A stretch of DNA of 64,000 nt from Budorcas taxicolor (GCF_023091745.1 NC_068926.1:70678001-70742000); one strand, 5' to 3'; numbered from the stretch's first letter, positions 35,061 through 46,230 are shown. Made by a program: numbers and translations. Notes: generated by a model not told the origin, from the letters alone.

Positions 35061-35067
35061 CGCAGTG
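35061..35067 (+). other. V8 pseudogene RSS heptamer, degenerate
   Basis: CGCAGTG, second base changed. No convincing nonamer at 22-23 bp. Confidence 0.45.
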
Positions 35068-36420
35068 ATGTAAGCCCATGGGGAAGTGCTACCAAAACCT
35101 GCCCTTGTGCTCAGAGGGCTCAGCGCTTAGTGGCAGGAGAGGCAGGGAGGGGGTGGGACAGGTCACGGTCCCCACGGGAGGGAGGCTCTGGGCCCGTCTC
35201 CTGTCCGGTGATTCGTGGCCGCGTGTCTCCTCCCAGCTCTCCCCGGGTGCGTCCATCTCTCCAGGGGGACCCCTCTCTGCCCATGTTGTTGGGAAGGAGG
35301 CTTGGCTCCACAGGGAGACTCAGACCCCCACCACTGCCGGTAGGCGTCTTGTCATTCAAGTCACACTAAGAGATGCACAGCATCATGAAGTTGGCCTTGG
35401 AGACAAATTAATATTCCATTTACCCGAAGGGGCACCACCCGTGGGGTTTTCTAGAGTGCAGTTTCCCAACTGGAGCTCCTGAATCACAGCCTTTTGTTGG
35501 TGGCAGGAATCTGTGGTTAACAGGAAACGGCCCCCTCTCCCCAAATATTTAGGAACATCAAATTTCCAGAGGTATGTCTTTGTCTGTTATCGGGAAATCA
35601 CCCCTGAGAATTGTCTTACAAGTCAGTCCAGGCATGCTAATTCCCCATAACACAGTCACTCTCAGGTCACGGTCAAAAGCCAAAACCCCAGAAACACAAT
35701 TCACATCTGAGGCCATGGGGAAAACTGTGTCTGTATTTAAACATACGACTCGAAGTTGGGAGGAATTTCCGCAAACCTGTGCTGTCTGAGGACACACCTC
35801 GAGGTTCACGGGAGGACTTATGCTCCCGGAAGAGCCTTACTCAGAACTGGCTCCCCAAATCCCCGCACTCTCGGTGACTCCCTGGGGGCCGGGACGCCAG
35901 GTCATGGCCGGGCTCCTCAGCACGTGGACCGCCCCCAGGCCCCGCCCCGTAAACAGTGCGCGGGGAGGCCGAGCGAGTGGGAAAGCAGGCTCGTGGGCAC
36001 CCCCGTCCCCTCTGCTGGTGACTGTGGGGCCAGGAAGGCCTGGGCCTGACCCCGCCTGGGTCATCAGTGCTGACTGTGAGATGCGGGCCGGTGGTTGGCC
36101 CTGCGATCGCCCCCTCCCTCCCTGGTGTCCCAAGTCCTCAGAGTCCAGGGAGCTGAGCCTCACGCTGTGCAGCACCGCAGCCCCCTCAGCCTGGCCAACA
36201 AGGGGTGGTCTCGAACCCCTGCGTGGAAGGAGCTGCCGACAGGAGTTGCCCCAGGTGGCCAGGTCAGCGTCAGACACAGAGCAGTGGGGTCAGGGCACCC
36301 GGTTGCTGGGTCAGTGGGCAGAGGGTGCACACCCCTCGCTGATGGGCTCTTCCTTGGAGAACGAAGGGGCAGCTCCTTCCTTCCTCGCATTTTCCCACCG
36401 TGGACATTCCCCGAGTGCGT
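35068..36420. other. V8-to-V1 spacer, no gene
   Basis: Non-coding. 36080-36340 matches V1-type flanks at 5390-5650 and 16010-16260. The two overlapping 150-214-codon frames here lie in G+C-rich DNA and are not conserved between copies. Confidence 0.55.
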
Positions 36421-36436
36421 CACCAGGGGGCGCTGT
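36421..36436 (+). promoter_or_regulatory. CTCF-like site, V1 cassette (distal)
   Basis: CACCAGGGGGCGCTGT. Paralogues at 44365 and 50785, and a decayed one near 7360. Confidence 0.55.
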
Positions 36437-37444
36437 GCACCCTCCCGGGGCTGGGGGAACCTGAGCACACCAGATGGTCCCCTGACTGGGCTTGTCCCCG
36501 GGCTCAGTGGACCGAGTTGGAGGTCTCGGCAGGTGCTTCCTCTCAGGAGACAGACTTAGAGCCGTGACCCCTCAAGCTCTGGGGGTGAAGCTTCAAACAG
36601 GATTGAGGACCCAGAATCAGAGGGTGTCCTCTTCAGGGTCATCTGACTCTACCCGCTTCCCCAGGAGCAGAGAGGGGAGGAGCCCCCAGAGCCGAGCCCC
36701 CTGCACCCCTCAGCTCCGCCCTGCCTCCCTCAGCTCCCCCCTGCCTCCTCTGGCTCCTCAACTCTTTCCTAAGGGCTCCTCCCCTCCTCTTATGATTCAT
36801 GACTTTCCTACCGAATCCCGGGCTCCTCTTTATTCCTCAGCCCCCGTATGAGATGGCCTCCATCATGAGCAAGGTCAGTCTGTCAGAAGATCATAGCCTT
36901 CTGTGCCCTGTGCCTGCAGGAGAGATATCCAGCATGGGTCCCTTCATAGGACAGGACACCAGGGGGGTCCAGAGTGTGGAAAGACTCACACACAGCAAAG
37001 ATCCAGGCATTTAGGGGTCCAGGGTCACACCCCAGGCCTCTCCCCACACCCTCCTTCCCTCCAGAGGGAAGAGCCCCGTCCTCCTCAGGGCTGAGGGGAC
37101 ACACAGAGGAAGGAGGACACTCCCCACTGACAGGGAACCCTCAGAGGAGGGACCTCTGTCCTGCACAGAGGGGGACGGGACTCCCTGGGATGTCACTGCC
37201 CTGACCTGATCCTGAGCTGAGAGGAGTTTGTGTCCTAGATGCCTTCTCACTCCTGACCCCTGAGCAGACAGGGCACCATAACAGACTCTCCCGAAGGGTC
37301 TGAGGGGAGCTCCCAGAAAGCCCTGAGGCACAGGGGACAGAAGTGCAGTTTTTCCCTAAGGAGGGGACAGTGCGCTGAACAGGGGACGGGGCTGTCCCTG
37401 AGGGCCCAGGTCACCAGGACACAGGACGAGGGTCCGGGCCTGGA
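36437..37444. other. IGLV1 upstream spacer, no gene
   Basis: Diverged paralogue of parts of 7380-8840 and 44380-46000. No minisatellite expansion is seen. Confidence 0.5.
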
Positions 37445-37460
37445 CCGCAGGGGGCGCGCG
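37445..37460 (+). promoter_or_regulatory. CTCF-like site upstream of IGLV1 pseudogene
   Basis: CCGCAGGGGGCGCGCG, 232 bp upstream of the octamer. Confidence 0.5.
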
Positions 37461-37676
37461 GGGGCCGTTCCTGAGGGTTGGTGGGTTGTGAGAGCCGGGC
37501 CCGTCTCCTGGCACTGCATCTTGGCTTCTGCTCAGGGCTCCCTGCTGTGCCCTCCCACCCCCGAGGCCCACGCAACCCCGCCCCTGATCACACACTGGCC
37601 TCCCTCAGGCCCAGGAAGCTGACCCAGGTCCCAGCGGTGATCAGAGCATTGTGGGGGCGGGGCGGGGAGGGCGGTC

Positions 37677-37684
37677 ATTTGCAT
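37677..37684 (+). promoter_or_regulatory. Octamer ATTTGCAT, IGLV1 pseudogene promoter
   Basis: Perfect octamer followed by the GC box GGCCCCGCCCC. Confidence 0.8.
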
Positions 37685-37791
37685 GAGAGGCCCCGCCCCC
37701 TCTCAGGCTCTGAAGAGGGGAAGGAGCGGGGTGGGGACGCTCTGCTCAGCTGTGGGGCCACAGACGGCGGGACGCCCTGACCGTGTCCACC

Positions 37792-38251
37792 ATGGCCTGG
37801 TCCCCTCTGCTCCTCACCCTGGGCACTCTCTGCACAGGTGACTGGATGGGGGGACAGGGGAAGGGCCCTGGGAAGACTCATGGGCCCTGCTCCCTGCTCT
37901 CGTGTCTGGACCCCGAGTCACCATCTCTGTCTCTCCCCCTCCCAGGATCCCGGGCCCAGGCTGTGCTGACTCAGCCGTCCTCCGTGTCCGGGTCCCCAGG
38001 CCAGAGGGTCACCATCACCTGCTCTGGAAGCAGCAGCAACACTGGGGGTAATTTTGTGGGCTGGTGCCAGCAGCTCCCAGGAACGGCCCCCAAAACCCTC
38101 ATCTATGGTGATAGCAATCGACCCTCGGGGTCCCAGAGTGATTCTCTGGCTCCAAGTCTGGAAATTCGGCCTCCATGACCATCGCTTCACTCCAGGCGGA
38201 GGAGGAGGCTGGTTATTACTGTTTATCATGGGATGACAGCTTGAATGGTCC
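37792..38251 (+). pseudogene. IGLV1: IGLV1-subgroup pseudogene, single-base frameshift in framework 3
   Basis: The promoter, ATG, leader exon (37792-37837, MAWSPLLLTLGTLCT) and splice sites look normal. The V exon (from 37946) reads SRAQAVLTQPSSVSGSPGQ, then VTITCSGSSSNTGGNFVGWCQQ, with Tyr to Cys in framework 2, giving an extra cysteine. The frame is lost by a one-base deletion at about 38130 (CGGGGTCCC). Past it the shifted frame shows AGYYCLSWDDSLNG, a typical IGLV1 CDR3 start. The downstream heptamer is CACGGTA and the nonamer is poor. The limited damage suggests recent inactivation, or an allele that may be intact in other animals (inference). Confidence 0.85.
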
Positions 38252-38290
38252 CACGGTAGCTGTCACGGCTGCTGTCACAGCACACAGATG
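38252..38290 (+). other. Degenerate V-lambda RSS
   Basis: CACGGTA, 23-bp spacer, ACACAGATG. Two heptamer changes and several nonamer changes. Confidence 0.4.
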
Positions 38291-38835
38291 GGGTGGGTCA
38301 GCCAACAGGCGGTGTCTTCAGGGCCACGCAGGCTGAGGCCCGAGGTCCAGGTGAGGCAGGTCTGGTTCCCCCTGAGGCCTCTCTGCTTGGCTTGCAGACA
38401 CCTGTGTCCTGACTGGCCTCACCCAGGCTTTTCTCCGTGTGATGTCCTGGGGGTTCCCCTGTTCTTACAGGGGCACCAGCTCTGTGTCTTAGGGCGTCTT
38501 CCTATGACCTCAGTCACCCCAGGTCCCGCCTTCATTGTCTTACCTGAAAGCCAGTCACTCAAGAATGAGAGGTTCGACACAGAGTTTGAGGGACAAAGTT
38601 CAGTCCACATCAGTGGGTCTGTGCAGCAACAGGGAGACGAGTCCAGCACTTGGGGCTCACACAGCCAGCCTACTGTCCCTCGAGAGCAGGCTGGGTGCCT
38701 CTGGCACCGCTGGGTGCTAGGCAGGGGATTAAGCACAATAATGTAGTCAACATCGCTGTGATTGGATCTGAGGGTGTAGAAACGCACCTACCTTCACAGA
38801 GACTAAAATAAGAAGCAGAAAGATAAAAGGCTTTC
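38291..38835. other. Spacer, no gene
   Basis: Non-coding. 38700-38830 matches the block near 4810-4950 and 19030-19150. No gene is recognised. Confidence 0.5.
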
Positions 38836-39118
38836 AGTGACTTCCTTGGTGGTTCCGAGGTGAAAAATTGGCCTCCAAATGCAGGGGAGACATGTTTGAT
38901 TCCTGCTCCAGAAGGATCCCACATGCCTGGGGCAACAAAATCCTAAGCCACAGTGACTGAAGCACGCTTGCCACAGAGACCAGACGCCGTAACAAGCGAA
39001 GCCACTGCAAGGAGAAGCCCTTGCCCCGTAAATAGAGAGTAGCCCTCACTCTCTGCAACTAGAGACAGGCCACGGGCACCAACAAAGATACACTGCGGCC
39101 AAAATAAATACTAGTTTC
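38836..39118 (+). mobile_element. tRNA-derived ruminant SINE (CHR-like), sense
   Basis: Begins GACTTCCTTGGTGGTTC and ends in an A-rich tail (CCAAAATAAATA). It interrupts the block that is continuous near 4950 (TTNNGGGTTTCAGCAAGA). Confidence 0.75.
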
Positions 39119-39708
39119 AAAAAGTGCTTTCAGAGTTTCAGCAAGATGATGTTGTTTTCCCTAGCCTTTCCTCTCTGCTCTATTTGGAAGAGCTGAGTCC
39201 TAAGTTCAGAGCGCCCAGCTCTCTGACCTGGAATGGCCGTTCACCAGGGTCACCCGCCTCCCCTTCTCTGGACTGTGGCACGTGCCCTGGCCTCGTGCCC
39301 CAGGTTGCTTCCTGTCTCTGCAGGGAGATGCCTGACCCCCTCCTCACATTCCAACCGAGCAAGCTTTCTTCAGGCCCCTTTGAGCCTAACCGGATCACGT
39401 CACAAGCAGCGCATGAGACAGGTCGCCAGGCGTGTGCCCTGCTGCTCCCCGTCAGTGCCCTGTCACACACACGTGCAGGGTCTGCACAGCAGGCGGGGCT
39501 GGACCGTTAACACAGGTGCACACTGCGGAGTACGGTCGGTTTCCATGGAGACGAGAGTCCCAGTGTGAGGGCATCCCTGGGCCCAGGGAGGACCTACCAA
39601 GGCCCCTCAGCCCTCTCTCCCGGGGGTGCCATCCTCAATGCCTGCTGAACCAGGGGCCACTCTGCATGGGGGCTGGGACATCCCAGGAGCTGGAGGAGGT
39701 GCCTGTGG
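39119..39708. other. Spacer, no gene
   Basis: 39130-39400 is a diverged copy of 4960-5220. 39440-39500 shares CACACACGTGCAGGGTCTGCAC with 48050 and 54420. No gene is recognised. Confidence 0.5.
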
Positions 39709-39725
39709 CCAGCAGGGGGCGCAGT
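39709..39725 (+). promoter_or_regulatory. CTCF-like site
   Basis: CCAGCAGGGGGCGCAGT, full match to the CTCF core, 1.4 kb upstream of the IGLV5-like segment. Confidence 0.55.
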
Positions 39726-41088
39726 GCAGAGTCCCACAAGGGGTTCTGGGCCAGACAACAGGGCAAACACTGGGCGCTGGGGAAACTGTCCTCTCTTACG
39801 GGGACCCTCAGAATTGTGAGGCCCATCCACTGGTGCTCCTGGTCCGTTCCCACGCAGCTCAGATTCGGGTCCCTCATCCTGGTCCACGTGGGGTTGTGGT
39901 GGAGTCTGGGTCAGGAAGGGGTTGCTGGAAGGTGAGGAGTCGGAAGGTGTCTCCAAGGAGGAGGTGGCTCCTGGGAGAGTCTGTACAGAGGAGAAGATAC
40001 AGCTGTGGGCAGAGGCCCCGCAGGGTGACGTGTGTGGGGTGAGGTATGTGAAAATGGTGTATCAGCACATTACAGATGTGTGTGGTGCTTTCTATTTTGG
40101 ACGGTAAATTTATGGCTTCATATCCTAATAAAAACACAAGGTTTTTGTTTGAGAAAGGGCATGTAGTAATAGTATCAATTTGCTTATCTGGTATAGGAAT
40201 TTCTATATTGATTTTTTTAAGAATAGTTAGATGACTGATCATTGATAGTTGTTCGTAAATTTTCATCTGAAGTTTAATGTATTAGGTGCATGTATAAGTG
40301 GTTTAATTGTTTTACCAAAGAACTAGGGAAATTCACATTTTCTTCGTGTTTTGTGGTAATACACAAAGCAGATCTATTGGAACCACGTGACCACTGCTGG
40401 TTTTGTAGATATTCCCGAAAGTGTATATATCATGTCTTTTGAAAGAGATTCCGTAAAAACATGTTTCATTGCTGCAAGCAGGCTGTCATAGTTGTGGCAA
40501 GAAAGGGCTTCTCTCCTCGTGGGGCGTGGGCTCAGGGATGCAGGCTCAGCAGCTGTGGCTGCAGGGCTCAGGAGCTCTGCGGCCTGTGGAGTCCTCCCTG
40601 TCCAGGGCTTGAACTTCTGTCCCCTACACTGGCAGGCGGATTCGTAACCACTGAACCAGCAGAGCAGTGCAAGAAATGTGTTTACTCTGGAAAGCAGTTT
40701 AGTCTGTTTACATATTTTCTCTAATAGAGCCAGCATTGTAACTTGCCAAAAAGCATGAATTTTATCTCTTGTTTTCTATGTGTTTTTCCATTTATAATTT
40801 TCCACATGTCACCTACAGGGCTACCCTGGGGACCCTGCACCGGCGTTCAGGGAGCATCACTCACTAAAGCAGCTGGGCTGGGGGCGGGGCCTGAGCTCCT
40901 GGGGGGACTCAGCCCTGTGTCCGCTCTGGCTGCAGAGTCCCCTGAGCAGGGACCTGTGTGGTCTCAGCAGTTGCTTCCTCCCACTGGGTCCCAAGGAGGA
41001 AGCCCCTTCCACCTCTGAGTCTGGGCTGTGAGCTGAGATCCAGCACCAGGGTTCAGGGAGGGGCTGGGCAGGCCCTGGGTGGACCCTC
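39726..41088. other. IGLV5-like upstream region, no gene
   Basis: Includes an antisense tRNA-derived SINE remnant (about 40509-40660, ending GGCAGGCGGATTCGTAACC). From about 40740 it is a paralogue of 28560-28890. No gene is supported. Confidence 0.55.
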
Positions 41089-41096
41089 ATTTGTAC
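41089..41096 (+). promoter_or_regulatory. Octamer-like ATTTGTAC, IGLV5-like promoter (decayed)
   Basis: Two mismatches to ATTTGCAT at the equivalent distance (96 nt) from the leader ATG. Confidence 0.5.
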
Positions 41097-41184
41097 CTCA
41101 GCCCCTCCTCTGGCAGAGGCTGGGGCAGAAAAGGAGGCCTGGGGCCGCCCAGCCCACTGTGGGGACCAGGGTTCTGTGAGCACC

Positions 41185-42619
41185 ATGGCCTGGACTCCTC
41201 TCCTGCTTGTGTTTGTCTCTCTCTGCACAGGTAGGGACAGGCCCCGGGCACCAGGGCTCAGCCCCAGCCTCATCAGCCCCTGGGGCTCAGACTCTGGGAA
41301 CCTTTCCTGCAGTGCCGGGAGCCAGCACGGGAGATCCCACCCATGACAAGGTCATGCAGGACTCGAGGGAATCCCTGGGCCATCCGACCCATGACACGGT
41401 CATGCGGAAGAGTCCTGATGAGCAAGGCCTCAGGACTCGACGGACCCCCTGGACCTGCTCGAGCATCTACCCCTGAACCGGAATCTGTCTGTCTTCCTAT
41501 TTTATGTCTTTCACCAGCTCTCCTGACAGTAGCAGGGGGCTGTCTCTGACTAAAAGAGTTAACTTAGGGCTCTAGTTGATAAATCTCCTGGGCATGAAAG
41601 GAGTGTTTCAAACCCTCTGTTAGCATTCTAGCTTACTTGGCAGATTTATCCAGACTCTTGCAACATTGTTGAGCCTATGCTTGCTGCCAAGGTCTCACAT
41701 CCCTTATCCATTGTGTTCCTGGGAGTGCATATAGTTAAGATAGAGAAATAACAAGCACTCACTTTAACATTAGCAACATTAGACGCTGAGTTGGTAAGTT
41801 CTTTCTTTGCTGTAACCCACTGAATCTTTGCTCCATAAAAAAGTAACTCTGTACTTTAAGGGTGACACAGGCTAAGAATTTAGGAAGAAACACTTTAAAG
41901 GAAGATTATTGTTCTGGCTGACCTACATTTATCAAAAAGAGGTCATGGAATATCAACAGGCCTCCGGGACAAAAGATGATGTACAAAGAATGAGACTCTT
42001 GCAGAAAAGAACCTGGTATTGATAAAAGTTAATACTGATGGAATGTTGAGTTGACTCTGCATTTTTCACCTTGCTGTACCTACAACTCAGGGTATAAAAG
42101 CCCTGAGGAAAATAAACTAAAACAGGCCTTGCTCACTGAAGCTTGGTCACCCCATGTCGTTCTTTTCTTATCTCTATCTCTATCTTTCTTCATTCGCCGA
42201 CGTCGTCCATCCTGAGGATATCCCTGGACTCTGCTGAGGCTGGACCTCGGCCCTGCAGCTCCTGCCCCACTCCCCTGTGTCTGTGTCTGCAGGTTCCCTC
42301 TCCCAGCCTCTGCTGACTCAGCCAGCCTCCCTCTCTGCATCTCCGGGAGCATCAGCCAGACTCTCCTGCACCCTGAGCAGTGGCTACAGTGTTGGTGATT
42401 TCTCCATATGTTGGTTCCAGCAGAAGACAGGGAGCCCTCCCTGGTACCTCCTGAGGTTCAAGTCAGACTCGGATAAGCACCAGGACACGGGCTCCCTAGC
42501 CACTTCTCTGGATCCAAAGATGCCTCGACCAACACAGAGCTCCTGCTCATCTCTGGGCTACAGCCCGAGGACGAGGCCAACTATTACTGTGCTGTGTGGC
42601 ATGGTGACACTAATGCTTA
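41185..42619 (+). pseudogene. IGLV5: IGLV5-like pseudogene with LTR in its leader intron
   Basis: Leader exon 41185-41230 has an intact ATG (MAWTPLLLVFVSLCT) and donor GTAGGG. The V exon starts at 42293: SLSQPLLTQPASLSASPGA, then ARLSCTLSSGYSVGDFSICWFQQ and KTGSPPWYLLRFKSDSDK, all diagnostic of IGLV5. A one-base deletion near 42490 shifts the frame. In the shifted frame FSGSKDASTNTELLLISGLQ and PEDEANYYCAVWHGDTNAY follow, so both disulfide cysteines survive. The intron is about 1.06 kb instead of about 115 bp because of a 940-bp solo LTR. The heptamer is CATGGTG. With one frameshift, a decayed octamer and a weak heptamer I call it a pseudogene. Confidence 0.85.
41313..42252 (+). mobile_element. 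Solo LTR, class II-type ERV, in V-lambda leader intron
   Basis: Starts TGCCGGGAGCC and ends GGACCTCGGCC, bounded by a perfect 6-bp duplication CTGCAG (41307-41312 and 42253-42258). The uninterrupted form is seen in the paralogue at 29117. It carries GTATAAAAG (about 42092) and AATAAA (about 42112) in sense orientation to the V segment, so it brings a promoter and a polyadenylation signal into the intron. Confidence 0.88.
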
Positions 42620-42658
42620 CATGGTGCTCCAGAGCAGTGAGGAAGTGAGACAGAAACC
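42620..42658 (+). other. V-lambda RSS, degenerate heptamer
   Basis: CATGGTG, 23-bp spacer, ACAGAAACC. Third and fourth heptamer positions altered. Confidence 0.65.
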
Positions 42659-43245
42659 TCCTCCACTCACCCCTGCTCGTGGCTCGGACAAAGTCGAGCT
42701 CAGGGGTGACTTAAATCATCAGAATTTAGGCAAGCAGCTGATTTTCCTAGAGCCAGCAGATTTGGTAATACCGTATCTTTTACTTCAATTCATCTTTTAG
42801 ATGGCGAAAATACTCTTATCCAATGCAGGTGGGTGTATTTTTTGGCCAATATTGCTCATTCAGAAGTAAAAAAAGCCTTTCAATGATGAAGAGGTGATTT
42901 CAGGCCAAGCCCAGCTCAGGGTCAAGGGTACAGTAAGACATGCTGCTGTGAGTGTTTCACTTGGGTTTTTCTATAAAAGCCAACATGCAGAAATGAATTG
43001 TATTCTCTGGTCGAGTAACAAATCTCCAGTATCTAAAAATGAAAATAGTAACACGTAATCTGCAATCAATATAAAACACTTAAAAGAACTCTGAGGAATA
43101 TTAAAAGCCTGTGAACTGAAAGCCACATACATACAAGAGAACTTAAAAAAAGAATGAACAGATGCTCCTTGTTTATAGTTCAAAACACTGACTGTCACTG
43201 AGATACCAGTCATTGAAATTAGCACAACATTGTAAAGTCACTTGT
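42659..43245. other. A+T-rich spacer, no gene
   Basis: No repeat family or gene recognised. Confidence 0.5.
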
Positions 43246-44103
43246 TCTTGTTCAGTCACGAAGTCATGTTTGATTCTTTGTGACCCCATGGGCTGTAGCA
43301 CATCAGGCTTCCCTGTCTTTCACTATGTCCTGGAGTTTGCCCAAGTTCAAGTCCATTAAATCGGTGGTGCCATCCAACCATCTCATCCTCTGTTGGCCCC
43401 TTTTCCTCCCGCCTTCAATCTTTCCCAGCATCAGGGTCTCTTCAAATGAGTCAGCTCTTCGCTATCAAGTGGCTAAAGGATTGGAGTTTCTGCGTCAGCA
43501 TCAGTCCTTTCAATGAGTATTCAGGACTGATTTCCTTTAGGATGGATTAGCTGGATCTCCTTGCAATCCAATTCAGTTCAGTTCAGTTCAGTTCAGTTCA
43601 GTCACTCAGTCGTGTCCGACTCTTTGCGACCCCATGAATCGCAGCACGCCAGGCCTCCCTGTCCATCACCATCTCCTGGAATTTACTTAATTCATGTCCA
43701 TCGACTGGGTGATACATTCCAGCCATCTCATCCTCTGTTGTCCCCTTCTCCTGCCGGCAATCCCTCCCAGCATCAGAGTCTTTCCCAATAAGTCAACTCC
43801 TTGCATTAGGTGACCAAAGTATTGGAGTTTCAGCTTTAGCATCAGTCCTTCAATGAATACCCAGGGCTGATCTCTTTTAGAATGGACTGGTTGGATCTCC
43901 TTGCAGTCCAAGGGACTCCCAAGAGTCTTCTCCAACACCACAGTTCAAAAGCATCAATTCTTTGGCGCTCAGCCTTCTTCACAGTCCAACTCTCACATCC
44001 ATACGTGACCACAGGACAAACCATACCCTTGACTAGATGGACATTTGTTGGCAAAGTAATGTCTCTGCTTTTGAATATTCTATCTAGGTTGGTCATAACC
44101 TAG
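43246..44103 (-). mobile_element. Two antisense BovB 3' ends, tandemly inserted
   Basis: The first (43246-43565) is older and diverged. The second begins at the five GTTCA repeats near 43569 and runs to 44103 (RT C-terminal region). The Bov-tA head at 44107 is truncated at the junction. Confidence 0.85.
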
Positions 44104-44106
44104 GTT

Positions 44107-44305
44107 GGTGTCGCTAGAGGTCAAGAACCGCCTGCCAATGCAAGGGGCATAAGAGATGTGGGCTCTGTCCCTGGGGTGGGAAGATCCTCTGGCGCAAGAA
44201 ACGGCAGCCCACTCCAGTATTCCTGCCTGGAGAATCCCATGGACAGAAAAGCCTGGTGGGCTACAGTCCGCGGGGTCGCAGAACACTCAGACAGGATTGA
44301 GAACC
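44107..44305 (+). mobile_element. Bov-tA SINE, 5' truncated
   Basis: Equivalent to the SINEs at 7090 and 50518. Its first bases were lost at the BovB junction. Confidence 0.85.
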
Positions 44306-44908
44306 AAGTAATTGAGCAGAACATTGCTCCCACTCTCAACGCCGTGAACGTTCCCCGGCTGCGTCACCAGGGGGCGCTGTGCCCCTGCTCAGAACCGGCA
44401 ACCTCTCAACACATCCCCATGGTCTGAGCTGGCCCTGCCCCCGGGCTCAGCGGCCTGAGTTGGACGGGACAGCAGGTGCTTCCTCTCAGGGGACAGACTC
44501 AGAGCCGCGGCCCCCAGGCCTCCTCCTGGGACTGAAGCTGCACCCGGGACCGAGCACCCAGAATTGGAGGGTGAAGGGGTCAGGGGGTCATCAGTCCCCA
44601 CCCTCTTCCCAGAAAGAGCCCACCCCGTGCACCCCTCCAGCTCTCCTCAGCCTGCGCCCGCTCCTCCTCATCTCTTTGCTCAGAAGCCTGCCCTCCCGCT
44701 CCCCTCACTCATGACTCTCCTCCCAATCCTGGGCCTCTCTCTTTCTACAGACATACACTGTTGACCTCCACAGTGATGACCCAGCTCATGCTCTTAGGAG
44801 GTCATGAACAGTTTCCAGATCTTCCTGAAACATTCACCTCCTCATGCCCCTCCTTGAGCCTGTCTAACCCTTCCTTCCCAGGAAGCCTCAGGTTTCCGGC
44901 TCTCAGGT
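44306..44908. other. IGLV1 upstream spacer with CTCF-like site
   Basis: Paralogue of 7297-7930 and 50726-51347. It holds CACCAGGGGGCGCTGT at 44365-44380 on the + strand. No gene. Confidence 0.6.
44365..44380 (+). promoter_or_regulatory. CTCF-like site, V1 cassette (distal)
   Basis: CACCAGGGGGCGCTGT, identical to the 36421 and 50785 copies. Confidence 0.55.
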
Positions 44909-45118
44909 GTGACCCCAGGTCTTCCCCTCCTCTCAGCTGTGACCCCAGGTCATCCCCTCCTCTCAGCTGTGACCCCAGGTCGACCCCTCCTCTCAGCTGT
45001 GGCCCCAGGTCATCCCCTCCTCTCAGCTGTGACCCCAGGTCATCCCCTCCTCTCAGCTGTGACCCCAGGTCGACCCCTCCTCTCAGCTGTGACCCCAGGT
45101 CGACCCCTCCCTATTTCA
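44909..45118. repeat. 30-bp minisatellite, 7 units
   Basis: Seven head-to-tail units of GTGACCCCAGGTCATCCCCT plus CCTCTCAGCT, with an AT/GA/TT variant dinucleotide after GGTC. The tandem cassette at 51348 has six units and the 7.9-kb cassette about one. The unit length is a multiple of three, so every frame appears open. I reject coding. Confidence 0.92.
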
Positions 45119-46001
45119 CCCCTGGTTCCTCCTCATTTCCCAGGGGATCCACTGATGCCCCCCAGCAGCTGATTTATCCCGTGAACACTCACACGGTGTC
45201 TTGTGTGCCAATCGAGTGAGGAGTCAGGAGGGGAGAGAAACCCTGGTTCTGAGACTGGGGAAATGATTGCTGGCTGAGGAGCGTCTGTGCTCAGCTGCTG
45301 TGGGACTGACTTTATGCACAGTGAGCCCAGGAGAAGCTGCGGGTGCCCTGGGCTGGGAAAGCAGACCCTGTCCTGGGGCTCTGCCCCCGGGGCCCTGACT
45401 GCTGCCCTGTCTGGACCACGCCTAAGTCAGGTTTGCTCCCCATGGTCCCGTCTGGGATTCCTGAGAACAGCTCATCTGCCTTGTCCTGTCCTGTCGCTCA
45501 TCTCAGATCCGAGGCCGACCCATGGCTCCGATACCTCAGCCTGCCCTGTGTCACAGATAGGACGTCCTGCTAAGACATGAAAATCCTTCAGTGGAGATGC
45601 TGTGTCAGAAAGGCTTTAAAATGATCTTATTTAAAGAACAGAATCTACAAGGAAAATGATGTTTTGGAAATAGTACCACGGCAAGGTAAAATTAAAACAG
45701 AGCCAGAGTCAGACACAACTTAGTGACTGAACCACAACATTTTCTTCGGTTAAGTTTAGGCATCTGTTTTGAGGGATGACCTTAGATTTTTACTGATCCA
45801 CGATCCCATTTTGGTCGATTTGAAATCTCAAAGTCACAGATCTACTGTGTAACACTCACATGCACTACAGGGTAGATTACACCTGGATCTTTTTTCCAAC
45901 ACAACACTTCCTGAACTGCGTAACTTCAAAGCCAGTTTTGGGAAAGTTGAGTTCTTAAGAGCTCTGATCACTAGGTCACAGGATGCATGTCTGGGCCAGG
46001 A
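45119..46001. other. IGLV1 upstream spacer, no gene
   Basis: Close paralogue (about 6.4 kb offset) of 51528-52408. Confidence 0.6.
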
Positions 46002-46018
46002 CACCAGGGGGCGGTGCC
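46002..46018 (+). promoter_or_regulatory. CTCF-like site upstream of IGLV1 (46.3 kb)
   Basis: CACCAGGGGGCGGTGCC, 229 bp upstream of the octamer. Confidence 0.5.
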
Positions 46019-46230
46019 AAGCCATTCCTGTGGGTCTGCAGTTCTGAGACCTGAGATGAGTCCCCTGGTGCTTCCTGGTGCTTCCTGCTCAGGGTGCCCA
46101 GCTGTGACCTCCCACCCCCAAGGCCCACACAACCCCGCCTCTGATCGCCCACTGGTCTCCCTCAGGCACAGGAAGCTGAGCCAGGTCCCAGAGGTCATCA
46201 GAGCATTGTGGGGGTTGGGGGAGGACGGTC

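Noticed and set aside
35820..36559. Overlapping 146-214-codon frames on both strands
   Set aside because: They lie in a duplicated non-coding V flank, and the equivalent copies at 5.4 and 16.0 kb do not preserve the frames.
44909..45172. Periodic serine/proline-rich protein encoded by the 30-bp repeats (also 51226-51628, both strands)
   Set aside because: A 30-bp unit keeps all six frames open by arithmetic. There is no start context, splice pattern or conserved frame.
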